From Peptoniphilaceae bacterium (lineage in GTDB: Bacteria > Bacillota > Clostridia > Tissierellales > Peptoniphilaceae), in assembly GCA_028726605.1 (NCBI GenBank), contig JAQYPV010000013.1:1-64000 (forward strand): 64,000 bases of DNA. The letters run 5' to 3'. Positions 53,469 to 61,825 of this stretch are shown piece by piece (the stretch's first letter is position 1; each line of letters opens with the position of its first letter). The position numbers were made by a program, and so were the translations under genes. Below the pieces are notes generated by a model. The model did no database searches. It saw only the letters and a program-made list of their open reading frames with translations, and had not been told where the DNA came from.

Positions 53469-54503
53469 TCAGTACGGTTTCTGCCCCAGGCGCGCGAAGA
53501 ACACGTCGAGCGCCGGCTCAAGGCGGAAAGGCTCCGTCTTCACCCGCGTCTCCATCGTGTAGAGTGCGTCGTGCATGGCGAGGAGTTCTGCCTCCGAGAA
53601 ATGCCCCACGGCGCGACGCAGCTTGTCATACTCAAAGGGCTTGATCTTGAGGCGCTCTTCGGTCGTGCGTGCGGACGCGTTTTGTTCCGTGGCCCGCTTC
53701 ACACCCAAAAGGTTTCGAACGTGACGAGCCAAGAGATAGAACAGGCGAAACGTCTCCTCGCCCAGCGCTTGATACTGATCAAAAAGCAAGAGCGCCTTCT
53801 GACTGTCCCGTGCCGAGACCGCATCCATCAATGCGAAGATATTGCGATCCGCTGGCGGGACCAGCACAGACTCGGCGGACTCCAGCGTGAGCGTGCCGTC
53901 TTGTGCGAGTGCCGCGGTGCGATCGACGAGATTCTGCACGTCGTAGAGCGTGCGATTCAGCTTTGCGTCGCGATACTCGCTGCTCTCCGCCACGCGCTCC
54001 ACCACCCCCGGCTCGGGGGTCACGCCGGCGGCGCGATAGCGCTTCCGAATGAAGGCCAAAAGTTCCGACCCGTCGAGGCGCGAAAGTTCCACGCGCGCGA
54101 GTTCCTGTTCAAACGTCTTAAACTGTTTGCCGCGAAAGGGCTGCGCGCCGTGATAGCCCAAGACCAACAACAAGTGATCCGGATGCGTTTTGAGGCACGC
54201 GCCGATGGCCGAGAGGAGCGCGTCATAGACCTTGGCGTCATCCCGACCCAGCGGCGCGTGGTCCAACACGACCACGCGCTGTTCCGCAAACAGGGGAAGC
54301 GTGGACACCGCCGCTTCAAATTGCGACGGGGAGGTCGTCTTCCCGTCCAGCGCTTCGTAGTTGAACGCGGTCTTTCCGCCTAGGACGTCCTCCTGCAATA
54401 CGCGCTGCATGGTGTCCCACAGGAACGGCTCCTCGACGATGGCGAGCAGAAAGCGACCCGGCTGTTTCGCATCGACCTTTTTGATCCACTCCGTATAGCG
54501 CAT
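53469..54503 (-). CDS. holA: DNA polymerase III delta subunit
   Basis: 344 residues. Opens the sliding clamp within the clamp loader. Domain I (RecA-like fold, about 1-150), the linker domain and the C-terminal helical collar are recognisable from LPLFAEQRVVVLDHA, LLLVLGYHGAQP and the ALGEETFRLFYLLARHVRNLL stretch. The gene neighbour rpsT is the usual one in Firmicutes. The 270 bases between them hold only a probable rpsT promoter. Confidence 0.93.
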   Translation of the reverse strand: MRYTEWIKKVDAKQPGRFLLAIVEEPFLWDTMQRVLQEDVLGGKTAFNYEALDGKTTSPSQFEAAVSTLPLFAEQRVVVLDHAPLGRDDAKVYDALLSAIGACLKTHPDHLLLVLGYHGAQPFRGKQFKTFEQELARVELSRLDGSELLAFIRKRYRAAGVTPEPGVVERVAESSEYRDAKLNRTLYDVQNLVDRTAALAQDGTLTLESAESVLVPPADRNIFALMDAVSARDSQKALLLFDQYQALGEETFRLFYLLARHVRNLLGVKRATEQNASARTTEERLKIKPFEYDKLRRAVGHFSEAELLAMHDALYTMETRVKTEPFRLEPALDVFFARLGQKPY

Positions 54504-54513
54504 GACGCCTCTC

Positions 54514-55566
54514 TCACTGATTCTTCACATCCTGCCACATCTGGTCGTACACTTCCACGAAGTCCCCCAAGTAAGTGAACACTTCGGCTTTGGCGTACAC
54601 CGCCGGATCCGGATAGGCCACAGGCGAATTCTTCATCTCATCCGGCAGCAGTTCGCGTCCCACCTGACTGGGGAGCGAGTAACCCACCCACTCCGCATTT
54701 TGTGCCATCACGTCCGACTGCAACATGAAGTTGATGAACTTCTCCGCGTTTTCCTTGTGCTTGGCGCCCTTGGGGATGGCAAAGACGTCAAACCACAGAT
54801 TTCCGCCCTCGGGAGGCACCACGTAATCCAAGTCCTCGTTCTCACTCATGGCCGCGTAGGCATCGCCCGAGTACATGATGGCCATGGCATTTTCGCCGTT
54901 GATCATGAGGTCGCGCGTCTCGTCCACGAGATAGGCGTAGACCAGCGGATACTGGCGAATGAGGTCATCGCGCGCGGCCGTGAGCTCCTCCAAATTCTGC
55001 GTGTTCACGGAATACCCCTGTCGCGCGAGTCCCACCATGAGCGAATCTCGCGACGAGTCCAGCATGATGATCTGGCGCGCGTACTTCGGATTCCACAAGA
55101 TGTCCCAGCTTTCAACCGGATCGTCCACCATGGTCTTGTTGTAGAGGATGCCGACCGTTCCCCAGAAGTACGGCACCGAGTACTTCTGTTCCGGATCGTA
55201 CGCCATGTGTTGAAACGCGGCGTCCACGTTTTCCATGTTGGGGATGTTCCCAAAGTCGATGGGCAGCACCATGTCCTCTTGGATCATGCGCTGGAGCATG
55301 TACTCGGACGGCACGACGACGTCGTAGGTGGCGCCACCGTTCTTGAGTTTTACGTACATGTCCTCGTTGGTGGCGTAGTTGGAGTAGATGACGTCGATGC
55401 CCGTCTCCTGCTCAAAGCGGTCCACCAGTTCCGGATCGATGTACTCGCCCCAGTTGTAGACGTTCACGACGTTTTGGGCAGACGACGCTTCCTCGCCTTG
55501 CGATGCGCATCCCGCAAGCCCCACGGCCAGGAAGAGGAGCATCGCCAGTTTCCTAAACTTCTTCAT
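54514..55566 (-). CDS. potD: spermidine/putrescine-binding lipoprotein
   Basis: 350 residues. Lipobox LAGC (Cys20) followed by the PotD/PotF fold (NVYNWGEYIDPELVDRFEQETG). Captures polyamines for PotBCA. The ATG at 55566 follows GGGGAGG and overlaps the potC stop by four bases. Ends ten bases before holA. Confidence 0.96.
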   Translation of the reverse strand: MKKFRKLAMLLFLAVGLAGCASQGEEASSAQNVVNVYNWGEYIDPELVDRFEQETGIDVIYSNYATNEDMYVKLKNGGATYDVVVPSEYMLQRMIQEDMVLPIDFGNIPNMENVDAAFQHMAYDPEQKYSVPYFWGTVGILYNKTMVDDPVESWDILWNPKYARQIIMLDSSRDSLMVGLARQGYSVNTQNLEELTAARDDLIRQYPLVYAYLVDETRDLMINGENAMAIMYSGDAYAAMSENEDLDYVVPPEGGNLWFDVFAIPKGAKHKENAEKFINFMLQSDVMAQNAEWVGYSLPSQVGRELLPDEMKNSPVAYPDPAVYAKAEVFTYLGDFVEVYDQMWQDVKNQ

Positions 55567-56339
55567 TGCACTTCCTCCCCTTTCACGGCGCGCCAGTTGG
55601 TTAAGAACAGCAACGCGAACATGGCCACAAAGAGCAGCGTTGAGAGCGCGTTCACCTCGGGATTGATGCCGCGGCGCGCCATGGAGTAGACCATCGTCGA
55701 GACCGTCTCCACGCCGTTTCCTGTGTTGAAGAAGGTGATGACGAAGTCGTCGATGGACATGGTAAAGCCCATGAGCGCGCCGGAGATGATGCCGCTCTTT
55801 AAGAACGGCAGGATGACGTAGCGCAGCGTCTGCGCCGGCGTCGCACCTAAATCCATGGCCGCCTCGGGCAGTTCCCGCGGCATCTGTTGCAGGCGCGGGA
55901 CGATGGAGAGCACCACATAGGGAATGACGAAGGCGATGTGCGCCAAGAGGATCGTGAGGTAACCTGGAATCAGCTGGAAGAAGCCGAACAGCGCCATGAA
56001 GCCGATGGCGGTCACAATGTCGGGATTCAGTACGATGACCTGGTTGATGGCATTCATCAAGAGGCGCGTGCGCCGGCCAAAGTAGTACACGCCGAGCGTC
56101 CCGAACGTGCCGATGATGGTGCCGATCAGCGTCGCCAGGAAGGCGATGGAGAGCGTGTTTTTGAGCGCTGCCAAAATCTCCTCGTTTTCGACGAGCGACT
56201 GGTACCAGCGCAACGAGAAGCCTTCCCACGCGCCGCGCGTCTGCCCTTCATTGAAGGAAAAGACGATCAGTACGATGATGGGCGCGTACAAAAAGGCGTA
56301 GATCAGAAAGAGAAAGATACGGCGGAGACACTTAGTCAT
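55563..56339 (-). CDS. potC: spermidine/putrescine ABC transporter permease PotC
   Basis: 258 residues, six helices. The EAA loop EAAMDLGATPAQTLRYVILP (about 163-182) and FAFNEG-like start are typical. Overlaps potB by eight bases and potD by four. Confidence 0.96.
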   Translation of the reverse strand: MTKCLRRIFLFLIYAFLYAPIIVLIVFSFNEGQTRGAWEGFSLRWYQSLVENEEILAALKNTLSIAFLATLIGTIIGTFGTLGVYYFGRRTRLLMNAINQVIVLNPDIVTAIGFMALFGFFQLIPGYLTILLAHIAFVIPYVVLSIVPRLQQMPRELPEAAMDLGATPAQTLRYVILPFLKSGIISGALMGFTMSIDDFVITFFNTGNGVETVSTMVYSMARRGINPEVNALSTLLFVAMFALLFLTNWRAVKGEEVQ

Positions 56340-57192
56340 GATGCACCTCCTCCTTGCCTGCCTCCACCTCGCCGGGGGTGGCGAGCGCGGCCTGCGTGTG
56401 CGTGCCCTTCTCGCGGCCGAAGATCAACGACAGCACGAGGAAGACCAAAAGTACCATCGCCATGGCCGAGCCGTAGTGCCAGTTACCGGTGACGGTGAAC
56501 TGCTGCTGGATGACGTTGCCGATGAGGTTGGTCTTGCTGCCGCCCAACAGCGAGGTGATTTCAAAGGTCGCAATGGCGGGAATGAAGACCATGGAGAGAC
56601 CTGAAAGGATTCCCGGTACGGAGAGCGGCAGCGTGACGTGAAAAAACGCCTGCGCGTGGTTTGCGCCGAGATCGGCGGCCGCTTCCAAGAGCGAGTGGTC
56701 CATCTTCTCCAGCGACGTGAAGATGGGCAGGATCATGAACGGCAGGAAGTTGTAAACCATCCCAAGGATGACGGCCGTCTCCGTGTACAAGAGGTCCACG
56801 GGCGAAAGACCCAGTCCCGTGAGGAAGGTGTTGAGGATCCCTTCGCGGGAGAGGATGGTGATCCAGGCGTAGGTGCGCAGCAGGAAGTTCATCCACATGG
56901 GAATCACGACCAGCATCAAGAGCGCCGGACGCAAGCGAAAATGGGCCTTTGCCATGAAGTAGGCCATGGGATAGCCCAGGAGAAAACAGATCAGCGTGGA
57001 GATGACGGCGATGCGCAGCGATTTGACGAGGGTGTGCGCGGCGTTACCCGCAAAGAACTTTTGAAAGTTCTCCAGCGTGAGCGCCCCTTCGGCCGACGTC
57101 AAGCCGTAGTAGAAGATCATGCCCAGCGGCACCAAAACGAAAATGACCGCCCACACCATGTAGGGCGCACTTAACGTCCGATAGCGCTTCAT
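56332..57192 (-). CDS. potB: spermidine/putrescine ABC transporter permease PotB
   Basis: 286 residues, six helices. The EAA loop EAAADLGANHAQAFFHVTLP (about 175-194) contacts PotA. Overlaps potA by four bases. Confidence 0.96.
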   Translation of the reverse strand: MKRYRTLSAPYMVWAVIFVLVPLGMIFYYGLTSAEGALTLENFQKFFAGNAAHTLVKSLRIAVISTLICFLLGYPMAYFMAKAHFRLRPALLMLVVIPMWMNFLLRTYAWITILSREGILNTFLTGLGLSPVDLLYTETAVILGMVYNFLPFMILPIFTSLEKMDHSLLEAAADLGANHAQAFFHVTLPLSVPGILSGLSMVFIPAIATFEITSLLGGSKTNLIGNVIQQQFTVTGNWHYGSAMAMVLLVFLVLSLIFGREKGTHTQAALATPGEVEAGKEEVHHD

Positions 57193-58235
57193 GGGCGTGC
57201 CTCCTTGTGCATGACGTGGATGAGGTCCGGCTCCAGCACGATGCCCACCGGCTGCCCCGCGTCAAAAGATCGAGTGCTCTGGCTGGTGTAGATGGCGCCG
57301 TCCACGTCCACTTCCATGGCGTAGTGCACGCCGCGGAACATGCAGCTCATGACTTTGCCCACGAGCATGCCCTTCTCCGGCGCCACCAGTTCGATGTCTT
57401 CCGGGCGAAGCACCACGTCCACGGGCTCGTTGGGCGCAAAGCCGTGATCCACGCAGACGAAGTCGTGATGGGAGAAGCGCACTTTGTAGTCCTCCAGCAT
57501 GACGCCGTCCAGGATGTTGGAATCGCCGATGAAGTCCGCCACAAAGCGGTTGGCGGGTTCGTCGTAGATGTCCTTGGGCACGCCCTGCTGCTGGATGATG
57601 CCGTGGTTCAGGACCACGATGCGGTCCGACATCGTCAGCGCCTCTTCCTGGTCGTGCGTCACAAAAATAAACGTGATGCCGAGCTCGCGCTGCATCCGTT
57701 TGAGTTCCCACTGCATTTCTTTGCGCAACTTGAGGTCCAGCGCGCCCAATGGTTCGTCGAGGAGCAACACTTCCGGTTCGTTGACGAGCGCCCGAGCGAT
57801 GGCGATGCGCTGCTTTTGCCCGCCTGAGAGCTGGTCAGGGCGGCGTTTGTTAAAGCCTCTCAGGTTGACTAAATCCAACATTCGCATCACGCGCGTTTGG
57901 ATCTCTTTGGGATCGATGCCGCGCATTCTGAGACCAAATCCGACATTTTCTTCCACATTCATGTGCGGAAAGAGTGAATACTGCTGAAACACCGTATTAA
58001 ACGGACGTTCATGTGGGGGCATCGCAGTGACGTCTCTGCCCTCGAACAAGATCTGACCGGAATCAGGTTCTTCAAACCCGCCGATTAAGCGCAAAATGGT
58101 CGTTTTTCCGCAACCAGACGGGCCTAATAGCGTGAGGAATTCGTCCTCTTCAATGTCCAGATCGAAGTGTTCCAGTACCTCTGTCTCCTCAAACGACTTC
58201 GAAATTTGGCGCAGTTGAATTTGGTTCAATGGCAT
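57189..58235 (-). CDS. potA: spermidine/putrescine ABC transporter ATPase PotA
   Basis: 348 residues. Walker A LLGPSGCGKTT, Q-loop, signature LSGGQKQR, Walker B LLLDEPLGALD and a C-terminal TOBE regulatory domain are complete. The start is uncertain: the ATG at 58235 directly follows AAAGGA, whereas a TTG six bases later has better spacing. First gene of potABCD. Confidence 0.96.
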   Translation of the reverse strand: MPLNQIQLRQISKSFEETEVLEHFDLDIEEDEFLTLLGPSGCGKTTILRLIGGFEEPDSGQILFEGRDVTAMPPHERPFNTVFQQYSLFPHMNVEENVGFGLRMRGIDPKEIQTRVMRMLDLVNLRGFNKRRPDQLSGGQKQRIAIARALVNEPEVLLLDEPLGALDLKLRKEMQWELKRMQRELGITFIFVTHDQEEALTMSDRIVVLNHGIIQQQGVPKDIYDEPANRFVADFIGDSNILDGVMLEDYKVRFSHHDFVCVDHGFAPNEPVDVVLRPEDIELVAPEKGMLVGKVMSCMFRGVHYAMEVDVDGAIYTSQSTRSFDAGQPVGIVLEPDLIHVMHKEARP

Positions 58236-58285
58236 TCCTTTCCCGGGCAACGACCCGATTCGTTTTCTGCTTGCGCAGTAGCCTT

Positions 58286-58315
58286 ATTGTAACGAACTTG
58301 AACGGAAAATGACAA
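58286..58315 (-). promoter_or_regulatory. promoter of potABCD
   Basis: On the minus strand TTGTCA (58310-58315), an 18-base spacer and TACAAT (58286-58291). Confidence 0.65.
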
Positions 58316-58405
58316 GAAATGTTGCCTTGCTCACCGCGCGTATCGACCGCCCCCATCTCTTGTGCTTTTACTGTGTCCGTTCTTCTTTTCTCGGTCTCTT
58401 TCTAG

Positions 58406-58414
58406 TGCTATAAT
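58406..58414 (+). promoter_or_regulatory. extended -10 of the YjiH-family gene
   Basis: TGC-TATAAT, a consensus extended -10; the -35 region is poor. Confidence 0.65.
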
Positions 58415-58519
58415 TAATAAAAGTAGAAATTGTCGTAGCCTGACGACACATTTTGCGGTAGTCGTTTCGCAGGCAGAGCGGATGGCGAGGCTTTCACCGT
58501 CGAACAGAAAGGAAAAAGT

Positions 58520-59824
58520 ATGGCCACTAAAAAATGGAATCCATCGGATATTCTACGTTTTGTGCTATTCTCCCTGCTGGGCATTTTCATGTTTTTCGTG
58601 CCCATCACGATCAATGGGTCAAACACGATCCCCATCGATCACATCACCAACGCCCTGAAGTCCATTCCGAACTACGGCATCGTCGTGGGCACGGTCATGG
58701 TCCTCGTCGGCGTGTTTCTCGCCATTAAAAAGCGCGAGTGGGAAGGCGGTCCCATCAAAGCCATCTTCTTCGCGCTCAAGATGGTGGCCCTCGTCTACTT
58801 GGTTCTGTACTTATTCAAGATCGGGCCCGCGCGCTTTCACGACAGCGACATGCTCCCGATGATCTTCAACAGCATCATGGTGGCGGTCGTCACCATCGTA
58901 CCGATCGGCTCCATCTTTTTGGCGTTTCTCACGGGATTTGGTCTCATGGAATTCATCGGCGTGTTCATGGAACCGGTCATGCGGCCGGTGTTCAAGACGC
59001 CAGGGCGCTCGGCCGTGGATGCCGTCGCTTCGTTTGTCGGCAGCTATTCGCTGGCGCTGCTCATCACGAACCGCGTCTATCGCGATGACGGCTACACCGC
59101 AAAGGAAGCGGCCATCATCGCCACGGGCTTTTCGACGGTGTCGGCGACGTTTATGATCATCGTCGCGAATACGTTGGATCTCATGGACTACTGGCTGATG
59201 TACTTCTGGCTGACGTTCTTCATCACGTTCATCGTAACGGCCATCACGGTGCGCATCTTCCCGTTGAGTCGCAAGAAGGATACGTACTTTTCGGGCAAGC
59301 CCTATGTGCCGGAGCCGAAAAAGCACGTCACGTTTGCCAACGCAATGGATGCCGGCATAGAGGCGCTGCACAAGGCGCCGTCGCTCGGGAAGGTGGTGTC
59401 GCAGAACTTCATGGACGGCCTCGGGATGGCGCTCAACATCGCGCCGTCGCTGTTGGGCGTAGGCTTTACGGGCCTCTTGCTGGCGGAGTACACGCCGATC
59501 TTCGACTGGATCGGCTACATCTTCTATCCGTTCACGGCGCTCGTACAGATTCCGGAAGCGCAGCTCACCGCCAAGGCGCTGGCGCTCTCCATTGCGGAAA
59601 TGCTCTTGCCGGCGCCGGTTGTGGCGGGACCCGGCGTCGCCATCGCCACAAAGATGGTCGTCGCCATCGTCTCGGTTTCGGAGATCATGTTCTTCTCGGC
59701 GTCCATCCCCGTCATGATGTCCACGGACATCCCCATCAAATTCACGGATTATCTCGTCATCTGGGTGGAGCGCACGATTCTGTCCATTCTGCTGGCGGGA
59801 CTCGCGGTGATGCTCCTGTTCTAG
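58520..59824 (+). CDS. YjiH-family membrane protein (nucleoside-transporter-like Gate domains)
   Basis: 434 residues with about ten membrane helices. Two Gate-domain regions (about 125-215, with GSYSLALLITNRVY and EAAIIATGFSTVSATFMIIVA, and about 290-400) match the YjiH group of uncharacterised transporters. The substrate is unknown. The ATG follows AAAGGAAAA. Monocistronic by position. Confidence 0.85.
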   Translation: MATKKWNPSDILRFVLFSLLGIFMFFVPITINGSNTIPIDHITNALKSIPNYGIVVGTVMVLVGVFLAIKKREWEGGPIKAIFFALKMVALVYLVLYLFKIGPARFHDSDMLPMIFNSIMVAVVTIVPIGSIFLAFLTGFGLMEFIGVFMEPVMRPVFKTPGRSAVDAVASFVGSYSLALLITNRVYRDDGYTAKEAAIIATGFSTVSATFMIIVANTLDLMDYWLMYFWLTFFITFIVTAITVRIFPLSRKKDTYFSGKPYVPEPKKHVTFANAMDAGIEALHKAPSLGKVVSQNFMDGLGMALNIAPSLLGVGFTGLLLAEYTPIFDWIGYIFYPFTALVQIPEAQLTAKALALSIAEMLLPAPVVAGPGVAIATKMVVAIVSVSEIMFFSASIPVMMSTDIPIKFTDYLVIWVERTILSILLAGLAVMLLF

Positions 59825-59971
59825 TGGATTCATTCTGAGGCTGGCGCGGGAGCCTCACGACAGGTGACTTGCTTTGAGATGTTGAAAGGGCACGTTGGCG
59901 AGGGACGTTTTGCTCGCATCGATGGCGGCGCACCCGCGGCCGGGTCGGCGTCAGATCTGTGGCGGTGAACC

Positions 59972-60039
59972 CGCGTCGGCATCATCCTTACGGCGACGTC
60001 ATCCTCGCATCGGCATCATCCTTGCGGCGACGTCATCCT
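59972..60039. repeat. tandem 34-bp repeat, two copies
   Basis: Units 59972-60005 and 60006-60039 differ at two positions; core CGGCATCATCCTT. Confidence 0.85.
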
Positions 60040-60053
60040 CGGTGTGATTCCCT

Positions 60054-60092
60054 GCCCGTTCGACTGGCTCTGACCGGCGAACGGGCTTTTTT
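60054..60092 (+). terminator. terminator upstream of tpx
   Basis: GCCCGTTCG pairs with CGAACGGGC over a 15-base loop, followed by six T. Confidence 0.85.
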
Positions 60093-60163
60093 CTTCTGTC
60101 ACTTATTCAATTATGGGTAAAAGAAGATCGTCAAACAAAACCATACGAATAAAGGAGGATTTT

Positions 60164-60673
60164 ATGTCACGTGATGGATTCAAGATGGGCGATATGCCGC
60201 TGACTTTGGTTGGCGAAGAACTCAAGGTGGGCGATAAGGCCCCGGATTTCACTCTGACAAAACAGGATCTCTCGCCGCTCACGCTGGCGGACTTGGGCGA
60301 TAAAGTGAAACTCATCGCGCCAGTGCCGTCCATTGATACAAAAGTCTGCGAGCTGGAGACCATTCGCTTCAACAGCGAAGCCGGCAAGTTGGGCGACGGC
60401 ATCGTGGTCTTGACGGTTTCGATGGACCTGCCGTTTGCTCAGAGCCGCTTCTGTGCCGCCGAAGGCATCGACAACGCCATTGTGGCCTCGGACTACCAGG
60501 ATCACAGCTTTGGCGAAGCCTACGGCGTCCTCATGAACGAGCTGAAGCTTCTCAACCGCTCCATCTTCGTCCTGGACGCAAACAACCAGATCGTCTACGT
60601 CGAGTACGTGAAGCAAAACGCTGAGCATCCGAATTACGACGCCGCCCTGGCCGCAGCTAAAGAGCTGCTGTAA
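60164..60673 (+). CDS. tpx: thiol peroxidase (atypical 2-Cys peroxiredoxin)
   Basis: 169 residues. Reduces peroxides with thioredoxin. Peroxidatic Cys62 (in TKVC) and resolving Cys97 (in SRFCAAEG) are both present, and the length is normal. The ATG at 60164 follows AAAGGAGG. It complements the superoxide reductase at the left end, which produces peroxide. Confidence 0.96.
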   Translation: MSRDGFKMGDMPLTLVGEELKVGDKAPDFTLTKQDLSPLTLADLGDKVKLIAPVPSIDTKVCELETIRFNSEAGKLGDGIVVLTVSMDLPFAQSRFCAAEGIDNAIVASDYQDHSFGEAYGVLMNELKLLNRSIFVLDANNQIVYVEYVKQNAEHPNYDAALAAAKELL

Positions 60674-60890
60674 ACGGCGGGCGCTGGCGGGCACTAGAGA
60701 ACGAGGCCAACGTTGCGGTGACACGGTGCTGAGACAGCGACGCCATTTAGCGGTCACGGCAGCGCGTTGCCGGGGCGTTACGGCGTGGCAGCCGCAGGGT
60801 TGCTGCGTTGCGTCGGTTTCAAAGTGCCGTAGTCTCTCGTGGTCACAGCGTCGCGATGGCACGCCGCGTAAACGGTATCGCCACAGAGCA

Positions 60891-61160
60891 ATTCAGTTTT
60901 TTTTCATAAAAAACTGAATTTGAACTAGCGAAATTGCAAATTTCGTAGTTCAAAATTAATTTTTGAGGAAAGGAACTTCGTGAAACCCTTTTCATGATGG
61001 TTCCTTTCCTTTTTTTTGCTTAAAGCGTCACGTTTTTCTCGAAAACGCAGTTCATTTCGATTTAATTTAGAAATGAACTAGGATTCGGGCCCGAAACGGT
61101 AGTTCGAATCGCTATAAATCATATAAAAACTACAAAATGGCGAAAATCAGTAGTTTTTTA
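60891..61160. repeat. AT-rich array of inverted repeats
   Basis: In order: ATTCAGTTTTTT/AAAAAACTGAAT (60891-60919); TTTGAACTA/TAGTTCAAA enclosing CGAAATT/AATTTCG (60919-60954); the terminator-like stem at 60966-61017; CGTTTT/AAAACG (61031-61047); AGTTCATTTC/GAAATGAACT (61049-61079); GGTAGTT/AACTAC and AAAAACTAC/GTAGTTTTT (61099-61158). GAACTA or its inverse occurs repeatedly. Not recognised. Confidence 0.75.
60966..61017 (+). terminator. terminator-like hairpin in the AT-rich array
   Basis: AGGAAAGGAAC pairs with GTTCCTTTCCT, with an inner GAAA/TTTC stem, followed by seven T. It may serve tpx, about 300 bases upstream, or a transcript starting within the region. Confidence 0.7.
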
Positions 61161-61308
61161 TTGAAAAGTCCGAATTTGAACTTCCGCCACGGATGGATCA
61201 GGCCTCTTGACGCCGACGCGAAACCATGATGGGTCGCACCGACCCCAACGCCGTACTCATGCGCCATCTCCCCACCATGTCGGACCCGCATCCACGCACA
61301 ACACCTGT

Positions 61309-61596
61309 CTACCACATGGCAAATTGCTCAGCCAAAGGCTCCGCCAACGTCCCCGCCTTCGCATCGGGCAGCGTGTCGAAGAGGACGATGTGATGCTAAT
61401 CGATGTGGATAACATCGCTGAAGCCGAGAATGTAGCGCATACAGATCCGATAGATGATCTCCGTGGGCGTGCAGCGGTAAACTTGATGCGCAAAGATGTG
61501 ATTCAAACGTGCGATGTCGTCCGGGAAAAGCGCCTTCATCTTCGGACTCTGATAGAGCCGCGTCACAATCTCCGTCACGTACATCCTCGACTTCAT
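61309..61596 (-). pseudogene. possible small gene interrupted by an in-frame amber codon
   Basis: An ATG at 61596 opens a 66-residue reading (MKSRMYVTEIVTRLYQ...) with protein-like composition, ending at TAG 61396-61398. The same frame continues beyond the stop for 28 equally protein-like residues (HHIVLFDTLPDAKAG...) to a second TAG at 61309. I do not recognise the product. It could be a gene with a nonsense mutation, a decayed remnant, or chance. There is only a weak ribosome binding site. Confidence 0.35.
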
Positions 61597-61616
61597 GAGG
61601 CGTGCGTTGACGGCCG

Positions 61617-61668
61617 GCGCGCCAAAGAACCCACTTAAGCCAGCACGCCAAAGAACCCACTTAAGCCG
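61617..61668. repeat. direct 26-bp tandem duplication
   Basis: Two copies of GCCAAAGAACCCACTTAAGC-containing units, 61617-61642 and 61643-61668, differing at two positions. It lies just upstream of the doubtful minus-strand gene. Confidence 0.85.
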
Positions 61669-61710
61669 GCGTCGCGCGTAGCGCCGCATCGCCCACCGTC
61701 ACAACATCGC

Positions 61711-61746
61711 AAAAACGGCACAGCCGTGCAGAGACAGCTGTGCCGT
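61711..61746 (-). terminator. terminator after the AGCS gene
   Basis: On the minus strand AACGGCACAGC and GCTGTGCCGTT pair, followed by five T. Confidence 0.9.
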
Positions 61747-61825
61747 TCGTTTTCTTTTCAATACCAACCCAAAGGGCACTCGCCAGGGAGCACTGAGGCC
61801 CACCGTCGACACCCGCAGATAGCTC

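Larger units (their letters stand above)
59825..60163. other. intergenic region between YjiH-family gene and tpx
   Basis: Contains a GAGGCT/AGCCTC hairpin soon after the YjiH-family stop, a two-copy 34-bp tandem repeat and a terminator. No gene was seen. Confidence 0.5.
60674..61825. other. 1.15-kb region with hairpin array, repeat and one doubtful gene
   Basis: 60674-60890 is GC-rich with no recognised feature. 60891-61160 is an AT-rich hairpin array. 61309-61596 holds a possible broken gene, 61617-61668 a direct repeat and 61711-61746 a terminator. Confidence 0.5.

Noticed and set aside
52931-53521. Upstream extension of the rpsT frame to 53521
   Set aside because: The added sequence is arginine/serine-rich and not protein-like; the TTG at 53197 after GGGAGG gives a normal S20.
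61095-61120. tRNA-like T-arm word AGTTCGAATC in the hairpin array
   Set aside because: No acceptor stem, D-arm or anticodon arm can be built around it; it is part of the GAACTA-type dyads.
61309-61596. Pyrrolysine or other amber recoding
   Set aside because: The product is unrecognised and no recoding signal or pyrrolysine gene is seen; a nonsense mutation or chance is simpler.
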